51,497 nucleotides of DNA from NCBI RefSeq assembly GCF_014696875.1, contig NZ_JACJQV010000178.1, forward strand, positions 1-51,497. The letters are read 5' to 3'. The notes beneath the pieces were generated by a model that was not told the DNA's origin, did no database searches, and was given only the letters and a program-made list of their open reading frames with translations. A program made the position numbers and the translations under genes. Positions 44,501 to 51,497 of this stretch are shown here, piece after piece (the stretch's first letter is position 1; each line of letters opens with the position of its first letter). The DNA is from Microcystis wesenbergii FACHB-1317. GTDB lineage: Bacteria > Cyanobacteriota > Cyanobacteriia > Cyanobacteriales > Microcystaceae.

Positions 44501-45175
44501 CTATCGACGTAACCATGTTTGCGCTGGATCTCCATTGCATGTCCAGAGTTGCAATGGATTGCCCAATTGACTTTGCCCGTAATCTTTAGCGTCTAAGCAA
44601 AGCCCACCTGAACTAACGATTTGACCGCTTGGTTTAAATTTCCACGTTTGCGCTGGATCTCCATTGCATGTCCAGAGTTGCAATGGATTGCCCAATCGAC
44701 TTTGCCCGTAATCTTTAGCGTCTAAGCAAAGCCCACCTGAACTAACGATCACAGACGGAGCCTGTGTAGATTGTTTTGCATTTGCTTGAGCTTTGCGGTA
44801 AGATTCCCAACCCTTTTCTAAAACAGCTGTGTAGTAAGTGTCAGCCAAACCGTTACAAGTTGCCCTTTGCCCACTGATTTTCTGAAATACGCTAGGAAAC
44901 TCTCTGCTACAAGCGGCTAACATCTCATTATGAAATTGCTTATCACAGTCATTCTTTGATTTTCCAAATGTGTCGTAACACTTATCATGGTTGTTACAGG
45001 CTTCTTTAAACCATAGATTTGGAGTTAGATACCAACTCCACCCGCTTCCGCATCCTGAACTCTGTGCTTTTACAGGCTTAATATCAACCAATAGACTTGT
45101 TGAGAATAATAAAGAGCATATAAGCGGAGTGTATACAGAAACTTGGAGAGGAAAAGAAAAAGAATTGGCTTTCAT
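44501..45175 (-). CDS. Secreted phospholipase A2-like protein with ricin-type lectin repeats
   Basis: 224 residues. A signal peptide (about 1-37) ends near VKA-QSS. Then SGCGSGWSWYLTPNLWFKEA is followed by CNNHDKCYDTFGKSKNDCD, with H63-D64 and the paired Cys pattern of secreted PLA2 enzymes (closest by eye to group XII). The mature protein would cut fatty acyl chains from phospholipids outside the cytoplasm. The C-terminus has two copies of a QxW lectin unit, GGLCLDAKDYGQS and LQLWTCNGDPAQTW. The units are also near-identical in DNA (44518-44627 and 44644-44757). A full beta-trefoil needs three units, so the end may be truncated. Confidence 0.75.
   Translation of the reverse strand: MKANSFSFPLQVSVYTPLICSLLFSTSLLVDIKPVKAQSSGCGSGWSWYLTPNLWFKEACNNHDKCYDTFGKSKNDCDKQFHNEMLAACSREFPSVFQKISGQRATCNGLADTYYTAVLEKGWESYRKAQANAKQSTQAPSVIVSSGGLCLDAKDYGQSRLGNPLQLWTCNGDPAQTWKFKPSGQIVSSGGLCLDAKDYGQSQLGNPLQLWTCNGDPAQTWLRR
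44518..44757 (-). repeat. Near-identical tandem repeat encoding the lectin units
   Basis: The stretch CCATTGCATGTCCAGAGTTG to GCCCACCTGAACTAACGAT occurs twice, at about 44531-44630 and 44657-44750, with a few base differences. Identity at synonymous sites shows recent duplication, so the number of lectin units may vary between strains. Confidence 0.8.
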
Positions 45176-45843
45176 TTCTAAGTCATATTCATAGCTAAAG
45201 GAACGATGGCAAGACCCCTGGTGAAAAAAACAACTGCGCTCTAATAAATAACCTTAATGGGAAGACAAGAAATTGAATAATTTTCAAATTATTTGGCTAA
45301 TGTCGCCGCTTCCACTCAAAATTAGATTTTAATTTCTATTGTATTTTCTCAGGATACCAACCTAATGTCAAGACTACTATTCATTGTTTTTTTTGGCAAA
45401 CAAAACGGTTTATTTTTAACAAAAATAAACAAATATTTTGAGCGTAGCCGCCAAAACGGAAAACTGCTCGGTGTCTGACAGGGGGACAAGAAGGCTGAAA
45501 TCCATATATCGTAAGCTTTTCATGGTTTTAGCTCGAAAAAGTTTGCCGCACCATCTCTCACTTATTAATAATAATTCCTAGTAAGCTCGCTCCTATCCCT
45601 AGTTCTTTCGTTAGCTTTTTGCCTAGAATCGCTAGATCTATTTCTAGTGAGAGAAGCCAGAAGCCTTTGTTGGCAAGTTTTCTAGCTCGCTTGTCCCCCT
45701 GTCAGGCTCGGTGTCCAATTCGGATTACCCAAGGCTGTGCATCGGGTAAACGTTCCTAAAGACGATCAACTTCTACCATCGGTGTAACTGTAGCGAGGTT
45801 GTCGTACTGTCATTGGCTAGACTCTGTTTCAAAGTTTTTCTCT
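45176..45843. other. Long intergenic region containing a MITE
   Basis: Apart from the 233-bp MITE at 45475-45707, this 668-bp gap shows no gene. 45340-45440 is AT-rich with an AACAAAAATAAACAAATA tract. The sequence after the MITE (45717-45843) has no open frame of note. Confidence 0.6.
45475..45707. mobile_element. 233-bp MITE with 16-bp perfect inverted ends and 9-bp target duplication
   Basis: CTGACAGGGGGACAAG (45475-45490) is repeated as its exact complement at 45692-45707. GCTCGGTGT flanks both sides (45466-45474 and 45708-45716), a perfect 9-bp target duplication. The inside encodes nothing. Ends of this kind with 9-bp duplications suggest an IS4-type transposase in trans, which is inference. 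The perfect ends and duplication point to a young insertion. Confidence 0.9.
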
Positions 45844-46032
45844 TTATTTTAACCTAGACCTTAAGTCCGATTTTGGCAGAATTTGATCGGCTGTTAAAGT
45901 GACAATTTGGCCGTCTTTGAAAATGCTGATAGATTCTCCTAAGAGGCGGTGTCTCTCAATCGCTTCTGCGATTGCGACTCTAACACCTGTATCGATTCGC
46001 TCCGATAATTTATCAGGAATTGGTTCAGTCAT
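45844..46032 (-). CDS. Small conserved hypothetical protein, possibly antitoxin-like
   Basis: 62 residues, MTEPIPDKLSERIDTGVRVA followed by IAEAIERHRLLGESISIFKD and GQIVTLTADQILP. The pattern of a helix with ERHRxLGESI and a short strand pair ending in a DGxIVxLxADQI tail is one I have seen in many short cyanobacterial proteins that precede nuclease or toxin genes. No partner gene is next to it here. Function unknown. Confidence 0.6.
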   Translation of the reverse strand: MTEPIPDKLSERIDTGVRVAIAEAIERHRLLGESISIFKDGQIVTLTADQILPKSDLRSRLK

Positions 46033-46344
46033 GGGCTACCTCGGTTATTTGTTGCCAGATAGAGGGGTCATCGATTTCTGGGGTTGCTGATTGGCGATGG
46101 GAATCTTCTTGTGTGGGGTTTTTAAAACCTAGAGCCAAACTAACTTTTGGATAGGATGCACGGTTTTGTGACTTTCTCTCACTTATGATGAGCAGCAGAA
46201 GTTATTCAAAGAGGGCGAATGCAATTCGCCCCTACAATAAACAATATTATTGCGCCAATGGTAGGGGTGCATCGTGGTCAGTGAGTTGATCGAACTGCGT
46301 GCGCCCAAAATGTAATAGATAGATATTTCTCCAAAGCAGAAAAA
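46033..46344. other. Spacer with a GGGCGAATGCAATTCGCC palindrome
   Basis: No gene in 312 bp. At 46213-46230 GGCGAAT and ATTCGCC form a short stem, followed by CCTACAATAAACAAT, a common cyanobacterial intergenic repeat. Nothing else is recognised. Confidence 0.5.
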
Positions 46345-47037
46345 TTAATTTTGACTCAAGAATAAACTGGGCAATCCGATCAGATTATCCTGCTTAAAGA
46401 AGATCGAATTTTGTTGTCGCAATTTACCGATTAATCTTGTTACTGTTACTCTGGTAGTGCCGATGGCGCTGGCAATTTGAGCGTGAGTTAGGGGATAGGG
46501 GAGATAATAGCCTTCTACACAGGGTTGACCGTATTCTTCCAATAATAGAACCAAGAATCCCATTAATCGATCGAGGGAGCGTTTTTGACCGAGAATACTC
46601 AACCAAAATAATTTACGCTGGTATTGATGGCGAAAAGTTTCCATAACAGCCGATCGCAATTGCGGCCAGCGTTCTAGGTCTTCCCAGTATAACCAGACTA
46701 ACTCGGTTCCGTCTAGATGAGCTTGGGCTTGTAATTGAAAGGGAAATTGAGAAACAATCTCAAAAGGTTGACCTGCACCCACAAAACCGAGAAATACTTC
46801 CTCACTATCGGCAATAGGTGGTTGACGGGGGAATTTTTGGTCGATAACGTTAACTTGTGCCTTACCAACAATACGAATCGCCCCAGATTCAACAAAGTAT
46901 AACAGTCCGGGGCGCGTGGCTACTTTTTCATCTTTGGCAAAGGTATGGTTACGATAATGGGATTTTGCCCAGTTAAAGATTTCTGTTTCTTGACCGATTA
47001 AGGGTATAAAATCCGACGAAGGAACCGAAGAAGACAT
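46345..47037 (-). CDS. Crp/Fnr family transcriptional regulator
   Basis: 230 residues. An N-terminal cyclic-nucleotide-binding-like jelly roll (about 20-140: FAKDEKVATRPGLLYFVESG) is joined to a winged helix at about 165-225: LTHAQIASAIGTTRVTVTRL and IGKLRQQNSIFFKQDNLIGL. The recognition helix TTRVTVTRLIG resembles that of NtcA, but the rest is clearly different, so it is probably not NtcA. The ligand is unknown. The 470 bp upstream (47038-47510) hold no gene and are shared with the divergent antitoxin gene. Confidence 0.8.
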   Translation of the reverse strand: MSSSVPSSDFIPLIGQETEIFNWAKSHYRNHTFAKDEKVATRPGLLYFVESGAIRIVGKAQVNVIDQKFPRQPPIADSEEVFLGFVGAGQPFEIVSQFPFQLQAQAHLDGTELVWLYWEDLERWPQLRSAVMETFRHQYQRKLFWLSILGQKRSLDRLMGFLVLLLEEYGQPCVEGYYLPYPLTHAQIASAIGTTRVTVTRLIGKLRQQNSIFFKQDNLIGLPSLFLSQN

Positions 47038-47510
47038 TAAAATTAATAACCCACTGGGGCGTTGAGGGAACTGTAAACTAATGTAACAAAAAATTTCTGT
47101 GATTGGGGGGGGCTTGTAGCCGCTCGATGCTTATTGGTCAATAATCCCTAAAAGTTGCGGGGATTGAGCAGATAGGAGAATTATTAAGTATTCTTAACAG
47201 AATACCCGCCTCAATGTTACAAAAGCGAGATAATCACCTTATCTATTCTTAACTTTTTCTCGCTTTTCTGGGGACTATGGCATAAGATAGGATGCGTGAC
47301 TATTAGTTTTCTATCTATGATATAGCGTTTCTCTTAAAGATGAAGTATAAAGAAATTTGGCATTATCTCTTGGCGACCGGCTACTGTTAACCGTTCCCTG
47401 TTCCCTAAAACCAGATACTTCGTACCTCACTATTAAGATAACTGCTAGAGATGATAGTTGATAGATAATTTAAATTTATACTTTTCCTTAAAAACTTCGG
47501 TCAAACTTGT
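47038..47510. other. Divergent intergenic region, no gene seen
   Basis: The 473-bp gap is AT-rich and carries the promoters for the CRP-type gene and for the antitoxin gene at 47511. GAGCAGATAGGAGAATTA and TTAACAGAATACCCGCC stand out only as ordinary sequence. No RNA gene or strong hairpin is evident. Confidence 0.4.
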
Positions 47511-47699
47511 ATGAATAGCATTAGACAAAAAGTGGAATCCCTCTTGAATCAATTACCGGATGATTGTTCAATTGAAGATATTCAGTATCATTTATACGTT
47601 CTGGAGAAGGTGCGTCAAAGTTTGAGCGCGGCTTCTCTAGAGAATACAATCCCCCAAGAAGAAGTTGAGGGTCTTTTAAACAAATGGCTGATCGAGTGA
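47511..47699 (+). CDS. Probable antitoxin of a ParE-type pair
   Basis: 62 residues, MNSIRQKVESLLNQLPDDCS then IEDIQYHLYVLEKVRQSLSA. The IEDIQYHLYVLEKVRQSL helix is typical of small antitoxins next to ParE toxins in cyanobacteria. It overlaps the toxin gene by 16 bp and has no other obvious role. The acidic C-terminus is the expected toxin-binding part. Confidence 0.75.
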   Translation: MNSIRQKVESLLNQLPDDCSIEDIQYHLYVLEKVRQSLSAASLENTIPQEEVEGLLNKWLIE

Positions 47700-47980
47700 A
47701 TTATCGCCTTGTCTGGTCGCCCAAAGCAATTGAAGACGTGGATGCGATCGCATCTTATATTAGTCGAGATTCCCCGTCCTACGCGGCGGCCGTCGTGCGT
47801 CGAATTCTTGATATAAGCTATTCTTTAGAAAATTGTCCCCTAGAAGCGAAAAAATGCGCCGAATTTAGCGATGATACCATCCGAGAAAAGTCTGCATATG
47901 CTTACCGTCTGATCTATCAAATTCAAGGGGTGGTAGTTATTATAGCGGCGATCGTCCATAGTAAGCATTTCTTGGATTGA
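47684..47980 (+). CDS. parE: ParE-type toxin (RelE superfamily)
   Basis: 98 residues. The pattern LVWSPKAIEDVDAIASYISR, then SAYAYRLIYQIQGVVVIIAAIVHSKHF (in the listed order), is that of ParE/RelE-fold toxins. The typical WSPxAxxDL start and the C-terminal VxIxAIVHxxR strand are both visible. ParE members poison gyrase, while RelE members cut mRNA; which applies here is not decidable. It follows the antitoxin with a 16-bp overlap. Confidence 0.85.
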   Translation: MADRVNYRLVWSPKAIEDVDAIASYISRDSPSYAAAVVRRILDISYSLENCPLEAKKCAEFSDDTIREKSAYAYRLIYQIQGVVVIIAAIVHSKHFLD

Positions 47981-47984
47981 TCGA

Positions 47985-48390
47985 GTCAGTGGTCAGTTAT
48001 CAGTTATCAGTTATCAGTTATCAGTGGTCAGATTTGAGTTTTCAGTTCACAAGGGCCGAATCTAAAACCCAATTTGTGGCTCTTCTGGTTTATGTGTGGA
48101 AACGAAGCCTATACTGATAGTTTCTTCGGCAAAATAGTCGTAAAAGTCCTTCTCAGTCAACATTTCACGATTCCATAAGCAAAAATTATCACACAAAGTC
48201 GAGAAGAGCCAATTTGTTAAGCTAAAAACTTTAATCTACTCAGTTTCTAACCTTCTTTTTAGGTAGGAGAATTGCCAGATTCTTTCTGGGAGCCTATTGC
48301 CTGTTGCCTCTTGCCTCTTGCCTTCAGTTCACTGATTACTGATTACTGTTTACTGGACGGCTACGCCGTGCCTTTGGCAACACTGAAAAG
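47985..48390. repeat. Nested repeat block at the 3' end of the GTPase gene
   Basis: It starts with a heptamer array (47985-48030). Next comes TGAGTTTTCAGTTCAC, interrupted at 48050 by the AAGGGCCGAATC block also seen at 28917-29030, which is itself split by a 135-bp element at 48077-48211. The TTCAGTTCAC motif resumes at 48323 and leads into CTGTTTACTGGACGGCTACG at about 48346. The same block lies uninterrupted at 26230-26290. The right part overlaps the last codons of the GTPase gene. Confidence 0.8.
48077..48211. mobile_element. 135-bp MITE with TGGCTCTTCT ends
   Basis: TGGCTCTTCT at 48077-48086 is repeated as its complement at 48202-48211. ATTTG flanks both sides (48072-48076 and 48212-48216), a 5-bp target duplication. 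The unbroken version of the surrounding repeat at about 28940 (CCTAATTGGTTAAGC) lacks this insert, giving a clean empty-site comparison. Confidence 0.8.
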
Positions 48391-49823
48391 TCCCCCACCC
48401 CCAATTTTGAGCCTAATTCCCGCTTAATCCGGTTGAGAATCGAGGTTTCATCGAGGGAATCGAGAATACTGGCCACCACTGCCTTCGGGCCATCGGGTCC
48501 CCAGGTGGCCCCATTAGCGAGATAGGTTTTCGTCACTTGGCCGATCGCGTAACAGGATACACCGGCAACCCCCGCTTGAGTCAGGGCGATCGAAGTATAG
48601 GGAAGGATAGAAATGCCGCCAGTGGCAGGAATCGAGAGGCCAAGCAGTCCTTTGAGGGAACTTAAGCCCAAAACCGCTAAAAATTCGCTGGCACTAATAC
48701 CCCCCATATTGAGGGCAATTTTTTGTAAAAGAGCGATCGCCCCCCGACGAGTTAAATCGATGCCGTATAAGCGAGAAAGAGCGAGAATCATGGCTAGATC
48801 GATAACTGCCCCCGTAAACAGATCCAACACCGTCACTGGATTGAGAGCGATCGCCGATGCTTTGATCATCACTGCTTTTTGAATCAATTGATTAGCGCCG
48901 CGATCACGGATAGCCATTTTGCGGGCGACAATTTGCTCGTTTACCTCGTCCGCATACAGCATAGAATTGAGTGCTACCAGCGATTTACCCTCTCGCTCTA
49001 GAATTTCCAAAATTTTGAGTTTCAGAGCTTCTATCTGGGGTTTTCCCCGAAATCGTTGCGTTTTTAGCCGTCCATCCTGCCCTTTAACCGTCTCCGCTAG
49101 GAGGGGAGAGGCCGCCACCATAACAATCTCATCGGGGGAGAGTAATTCTTTCACCCGTTCTGAGGCGATTTTCTCATAGATGGCGAGGCGATCGACTTCC
49201 GGATACTGATCAATTTTATTAAAGACCAAAATCATCGGTTTTCCTGCTTCCCGCAACTTGGCCAGGGCGGAAAATTCCACTTTGGTCATATCACCGGAAA
49301 TGATAAAAAGGATTAAATCCACCTGCTGCGCCACCTGACAGGCGAGAATTTCCCTCGTTTGCCCATCTACCTCATCAATACCGGGAGTATCAAGCAATTG
49401 CACCTGAGCATTACCCTGGCCGTTCAGGGTCAGACGCGCTAGATTAGGGAAAGTATCATCGCTGCTTAACTGCCAATTTACCCCTTTAATGGTGCGGGTA
49501 ACTCCGTGTAGAGGACCGGTTGTAAAGATTTCTTGACCGACCAGAGCATTTAAAATCGAGGATTTTCCCCGGCCCACCAGGCCAAAAGCGGCAATTTGAA
49601 TCAGGGATCGATCGAGTTTTTCTAGCAGGGCCACTAGGCGATCGATCTCCGCTTCTAGACCAATTTTCTCGATCGAGGTAAGATCCAGACGCTCGACAAG
49701 TTTGCCCAGAGAATTGCGTGCCTGATTATAGTTGAGTTCTTCTTGAATAGTGCCGACACCTCGAAGCGCTTGTTCTAGGTCTTCGGTATTCCAAGCTCGA
49801 TCGAGGAACGGGTCAGAGGTCAT
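48336..49823 (-). CDS. Era/dynamin-like GTPase with a C-terminal membrane domain (DUF697 type)
   Basis: 495 residues. G1 is GLVGRGKSS (82-90), G3 DTPGID (145-150) and G4 FNKID (201-205). Residues about 310-440 hold hydrophobic segments (VTVLDLFTGAVIDLAMILAL, MGGISASEFLAVLGLSSLKG) typical of DUF697 membrane association. Such proteins may remodel membranes; no function is established. The last 17 residues (FSVLPKARRSRPVNSNQ) are encoded by a dispersed repeat and are unlikely to be native. A heptamer array begins just 2 bp upstream of the ATG. Confidence 0.82.
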   Translation of the reverse strand: MTSDPFLDRAWNTEDLEQALRGVGTIQEELNYNQARNSLGKLVERLDLTSIEKIGLEAEIDRLVALLEKLDRSLIQIAAFGLVGRGKSSILNALVGQEIFTTGPLHGVTRTIKGVNWQLSSDDTFPNLARLTLNGQGNAQVQLLDTPGIDEVDGQTREILACQVAQQVDLILFIISGDMTKVEFSALAKLREAGKPMILVFNKIDQYPEVDRLAIYEKIASERVKELLSPDEIVMVAASPLLAETVKGQDGRLKTQRFRGKPQIEALKLKILEILEREGKSLVALNSMLYADEVNEQIVARKMAIRDRGANQLIQKAVMIKASAIALNPVTVLDLFTGAVIDLAMILALSRLYGIDLTRRGAIALLQKIALNMGGISASEFLAVLGLSSLKGLLGLSIPATGGISILPYTSIALTQAGVAGVSCYAIGQVTKTYLANGATWGPDGPKAVVASILDSLDETSILNRIKRELGSKLGVGDFSVLPKARRSRPVNSNQ

Positions 49824-49824
49824 T

Positions 49825-49888
49825 TCAGTTATCAGTTATCAGTTATCAGTTATCAGTTATCAGTTATCGGTTATCAGTTGTCAGTGAT
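49825..49888 (-). repeat. Heptamer array in the leader of the GTPase gene
   Basis: About eight units of GTTATCA (TGATAAC on the minus strand) run from 49888 down to the GTPase start at 49823. The array fills the place of a ribosome-binding site. Relative to its gene it has the same orientation as the array before tgt. Confidence 0.85.
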
Positions 49889-49975
49889 TAAGTGGGTGGG
49901 TGTTAAAAATTGTCATACTTCCCCCCTTATCAAGGGGGGATTAAGGGGGGATCAAGGGGGGATCAAGGGGGGATT
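49889..49975 (+). repeat. Direct repeat before the transglutaminase gene
   Basis: AAGTGGGTGGGTGTTAAAAA then TTGTCATACTTCCCCCCTTA, followed by four GGATCAAGGGG-type units. A close copy begins at about 50978 after the gene, so the gene is bracketed by direct repeats 1.1 kb apart. Confidence 0.65.
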
Positions 49976-50016
49976 TATCTTCAATTATAACCAGCTTATT
50001 ATTAAGGATAATCAGG

Positions 50017-50925
50017 ATGAGTGTCATCTACGACTTGGAACACATTACCAGCTATCATTATCGTAAACCGGTAACTTTTGGGGAACATCGGGCGATTTTT
50101 TTGCCTAGCGCTGGTCACGGTGAAAGAATTATCAGTTATTCTGTGGAGGCGAATATTGCCGCCAAAACGCGCTGGACTATGGATACGCTATCTAACAATG
50201 TGGTAGGAATTGAATTTGCTGAACCAGCGTCAGAATTAATCGTTACCTGTCGATTACGGGCGGAACATTTTGGCTTAAAAGCGATCGCTGATTTTCCCCT
50301 CGCTCAACGGGCGATCGAAATTCCCGTCCAATATACCCCCGATGAATGGTTAGATCTAGTGGTGTTTATGCGTCCCCACGCCGAGGATGCCGACGGCAGC
50401 CTGGCAGCTTGGGCCAAAAGTTTTGTAGCGGGGGACCAAGATGATACCCTCGATGTCATGGCAAGAATGATGGCGGCTATCAAAGATAATTTTACCTACC
50501 AATCCAGGGAGAGTGAAGGAACTCAATCCCCCGGAGAAACCCTGCGGCTAAAGTCGGGAACTTGTCGCGATTATGCTTGGTTGATGATCGAAGCTTTGCG
50601 AAGATTGGGTTTAGCCTGTCGTTTTGTCAGTGGCTATCTCTACGATGCTGCCCTCGACGGTGGTGAAGTGGGGATGACTGGCTCTGGTGCTACCCATGCT
50701 TGGTTACAGGTTTATCTACCGGGGGCCGGTTGGCGTAATTATGATCCGACTAATCAAATTACCGCCGGCTTTGATTTAATTCGAGTGGCGATCGCTCGTC
50801 ATCCCAGCCAAATTATACCTCTTTCCGGTTCTTGGTTTGGTGATGCCGATGACTATTTGTCTATGGATGTTAAAGTGACCATTCGCAAGCTGGGGACGCT
50901 GCCAGATTTTGATCCCAGGGAATAG
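50017..50925 (+). CDS. Transglutaminase-like cysteine protease family protein
   Basis: 302 residues. The N-terminal domain (about 1-110, YDLEHITSYHYRKPVTFGEH) is the bacterial transglutaminase N-terminal module. The core follows with C183 (KSGTCRDYAWLM), H227 (GATHAWLQVYL) and D243 (RNYDPTNQIT), a Cys-His-Asp triad. No signal peptide is present, so it works in the cytosol. Such proteins act as peptidases or amidases and are often next to circularly permuted ATP-grasp enzymes, which are not seen here. The gene is bracketed by direct repeats. Confidence 0.9.
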   Translation: MSVIYDLEHITSYHYRKPVTFGEHRAIFLPSAGHGERIISYSVEANIAAKTRWTMDTLSNNVVGIEFAEPASELIVTCRLRAEHFGLKAIADFPLAQRAIEIPVQYTPDEWLDLVVFMRPHAEDADGSLAAWAKSFVAGDQDDTLDVMARMMAAIKDNFTYQSRESEGTQSPGETLRLKSGTCRDYAWLMIEALRRLGLACRFVSGYLYDAALDGGEVGMTGSGATHAWLQVYLPGAGWRNYDPTNQITAGFDLIRVAIARHPSQIIPLSGSWFGDADDYLSMDVKVTIRKLGTLPDFDPRE

Positions 50926-50975
50926 GTTGAATTATCGGGTTTTTCCTTGACCGGCGATGGATAGAGGAACCGCCG

Positions 50976-51062
50976 TAAGTGGGTAGGTGTTAAAAATTGT
51001 CAGATACCCCCTTATTAAGGGGAAATTAAGAGGGGATACCCCCTTAATCCCCCCTTGATAAG
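50976..51062 (+). repeat. Second copy of the direct repeat, after the transglutaminase gene
   Basis: AAGTGGGTAGGTGTTAAAAA then TTGTCAGATACCCCCTTATT, followed by GGGGAAATTAAGAGGGGAT and CCCCTTAATCCCCCCTTGA. It parallels 49889-49975 in the same orientation and adds an inverted CCCCCTTA/TAAGGGG pair. Confidence 0.65.
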
Positions 51063-51174
51063 CTATCCATTAGTCAGATCTTTCTTAACAAAAAGAGAAG
51101 AAACTTAAAAAAAGGGGAAACGATTGATAGGTATAGTTTTGAAAGAAGGAATTAAGGTGGAGGTAAGCAAAAAA

Positions 51175-51497
51175 ATGGAGAAATGGGCAGCCCAAGAACT
51201 AAAGTATGCAGACCTAGGGGACACCAGAAGAAAGAAAAGGTTAATCAGTATCGTGGAAAACTTGGCTGGGCAACCTAGTACAAGTGTGCCACAAGCTTCG
51301 GGAAATCTAGCGGCAGCGAGTGCCACCTACGACTTTTGGAATTCCCCCTATTTTCACCCCTCAGCTCTAATTGCCGCCCAAGCTAAAAGTACAGTAGAAA
51401 GAATCAAAGAACATCCAATAGTTTTGGCAGTTCAAGACACAACAAGTTTAGACTTTACGACCCAAAAAGCCAAAAAAGGAATGGGTTATCTAGATTA
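51175..51497 (+). CDS. IS4-family (IS50-like) transposase, 5' part
   Basis: 107 codons to the window edge: MEKWAAQELKYADLGDTRRK, KRLISIVENLAGQPSTSVPQ, and further on HPIVLAVQDTTSLDFTTQ. The LGDTRRxxRLxxIVE start, the ASATYDFWN segment and the AVQDTTSLDF strand with the first catalytic Asp match the Tn5/IS50 branch of IS4 transposases. The ATG at 51175 follows a GGAGGT-like site; in-frame GTG at 51157 or TTG at 51139 are alternatives. The element's left end should lie in 51063-51170 but I could not define its terminal repeat. The catalytic remainder is outside the window. Confidence 0.85.
   Translation, partial: MEKWAAQELKYADLGDTRRKKRLISIVENLAGQPSTSVPQASGNLAAASATYDFWNSPYFHPSALIAAQAKSTVERIKEHPIVLAVQDTTSLDFTTQKAKKGMGYLD

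Noticed and set aside
46345-47037. CRP-type regulator considered as NtcA
   Set aside because: Only the recognition helix resembles NtcA; the effector domain and the C-terminus after the helix differ, so I left the gene symbol empty.

Overview
The window looks like chromosomal DNA of a unicellular bloom-forming cyanobacterium, most likely Microcystis or a close relative. The evidence is two photosystem II genes (psbV, psbK), a thylakoid NDH-1 operon (ndhC-ndhK-ndhJ), a Ycf46-type AAA protein, a DUF3493 protein, many HIP1-like GCGATCGC motifs, and a heavy load of heptamer repeats (TGATAAC type), miniature inverted-repeat elements (MITEs), transposase remnants and toxin-antitoxin pairs. The species call is inference from gene content and repeat style; no search was run.

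Layout. 1-5.6 kb is an accessory patch: a TPR-CHAT gene broken by two different small elements, a duplicated fragment of its 5' end, a HigBA-type and a VapBC-type toxin-antitoxin pair. 5.8-9.4 kb is core: glycogen phosphorylase, an RRM RNA-binding protein with a clear terminator, a DUF3493 membrane protein and tRNA-Thr(CGU). 9.45-11.9 kb is a nested repeat, an Rpn-type nuclease pair and a dead IS630-like transposase. 11.9-17.3 kb is a minus-strand surface-glycan cluster (SGNH-like protein, a GT-C/GT2 fusion glycosyltransferase, a DegT-type sugar aminotransferase, a cupin). 17.7-23.3 kb holds ycf46, an SH3 protein, ndhCKJ and a UbiD-family decarboxylase. 23.4-25.2 kb is an AAA ATPase plus TOPRIM-like pair that resembles anti-phage modules. 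25.3-30.4 kb is core again: psbV, remA-like, gmk, clpP, tgt, psbK. 30.5-32.8 kb is a CfrBI-like restriction-modification pair whose methyltransferase carries N-terminal HEAT-like repeats. 33-37.6 kb has a pentapeptide protein, an ArsR regulator, a 360-bp inverted-repeat element, a DUF6398-like protein, a possible IS200/IS605 remnant and gatA. 38-42 kb is accessory: a tandem duplication of an Rpn-type gene with swapped N-termini, an antitoxin/PIN pair and a Uma2 nuclease. 42-47 kb has murA, tRNA-Leu(CAG), a TrmH methyltransferase, a secreted phospholipase A2-like protein with lectin repeats, a 233-bp MITE with a 9-bp target duplication and a CRP-family regulator. 47.5-51.5 kb has a ParE-type pair, a triple-nested repeat block, a dynamin/Era-like GTPase, a transglutaminase and the start of an IS4-family transposase at the window edge.

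The most notable observations are: (1) a 165-bp element present twice with identical sequence, each time at the centre of a different perfect palindrome and bordered by CCCTAGGG; (2) the TPR-CHAT gene, whose reading frame is restored exactly when a 181-bp MITE plus a CTAA duplication is removed; (3) the AAA-TOPRIM pair; (4) the HEAT-methyltransferase/CfrBI-like pair; (5) the PLA2-lectin protein; and (6) heptamer arrays that run up to the start codons of tgt and of the GTPase gene. Family names come from reading the sequences against recalled families and were not confirmed by a database search.
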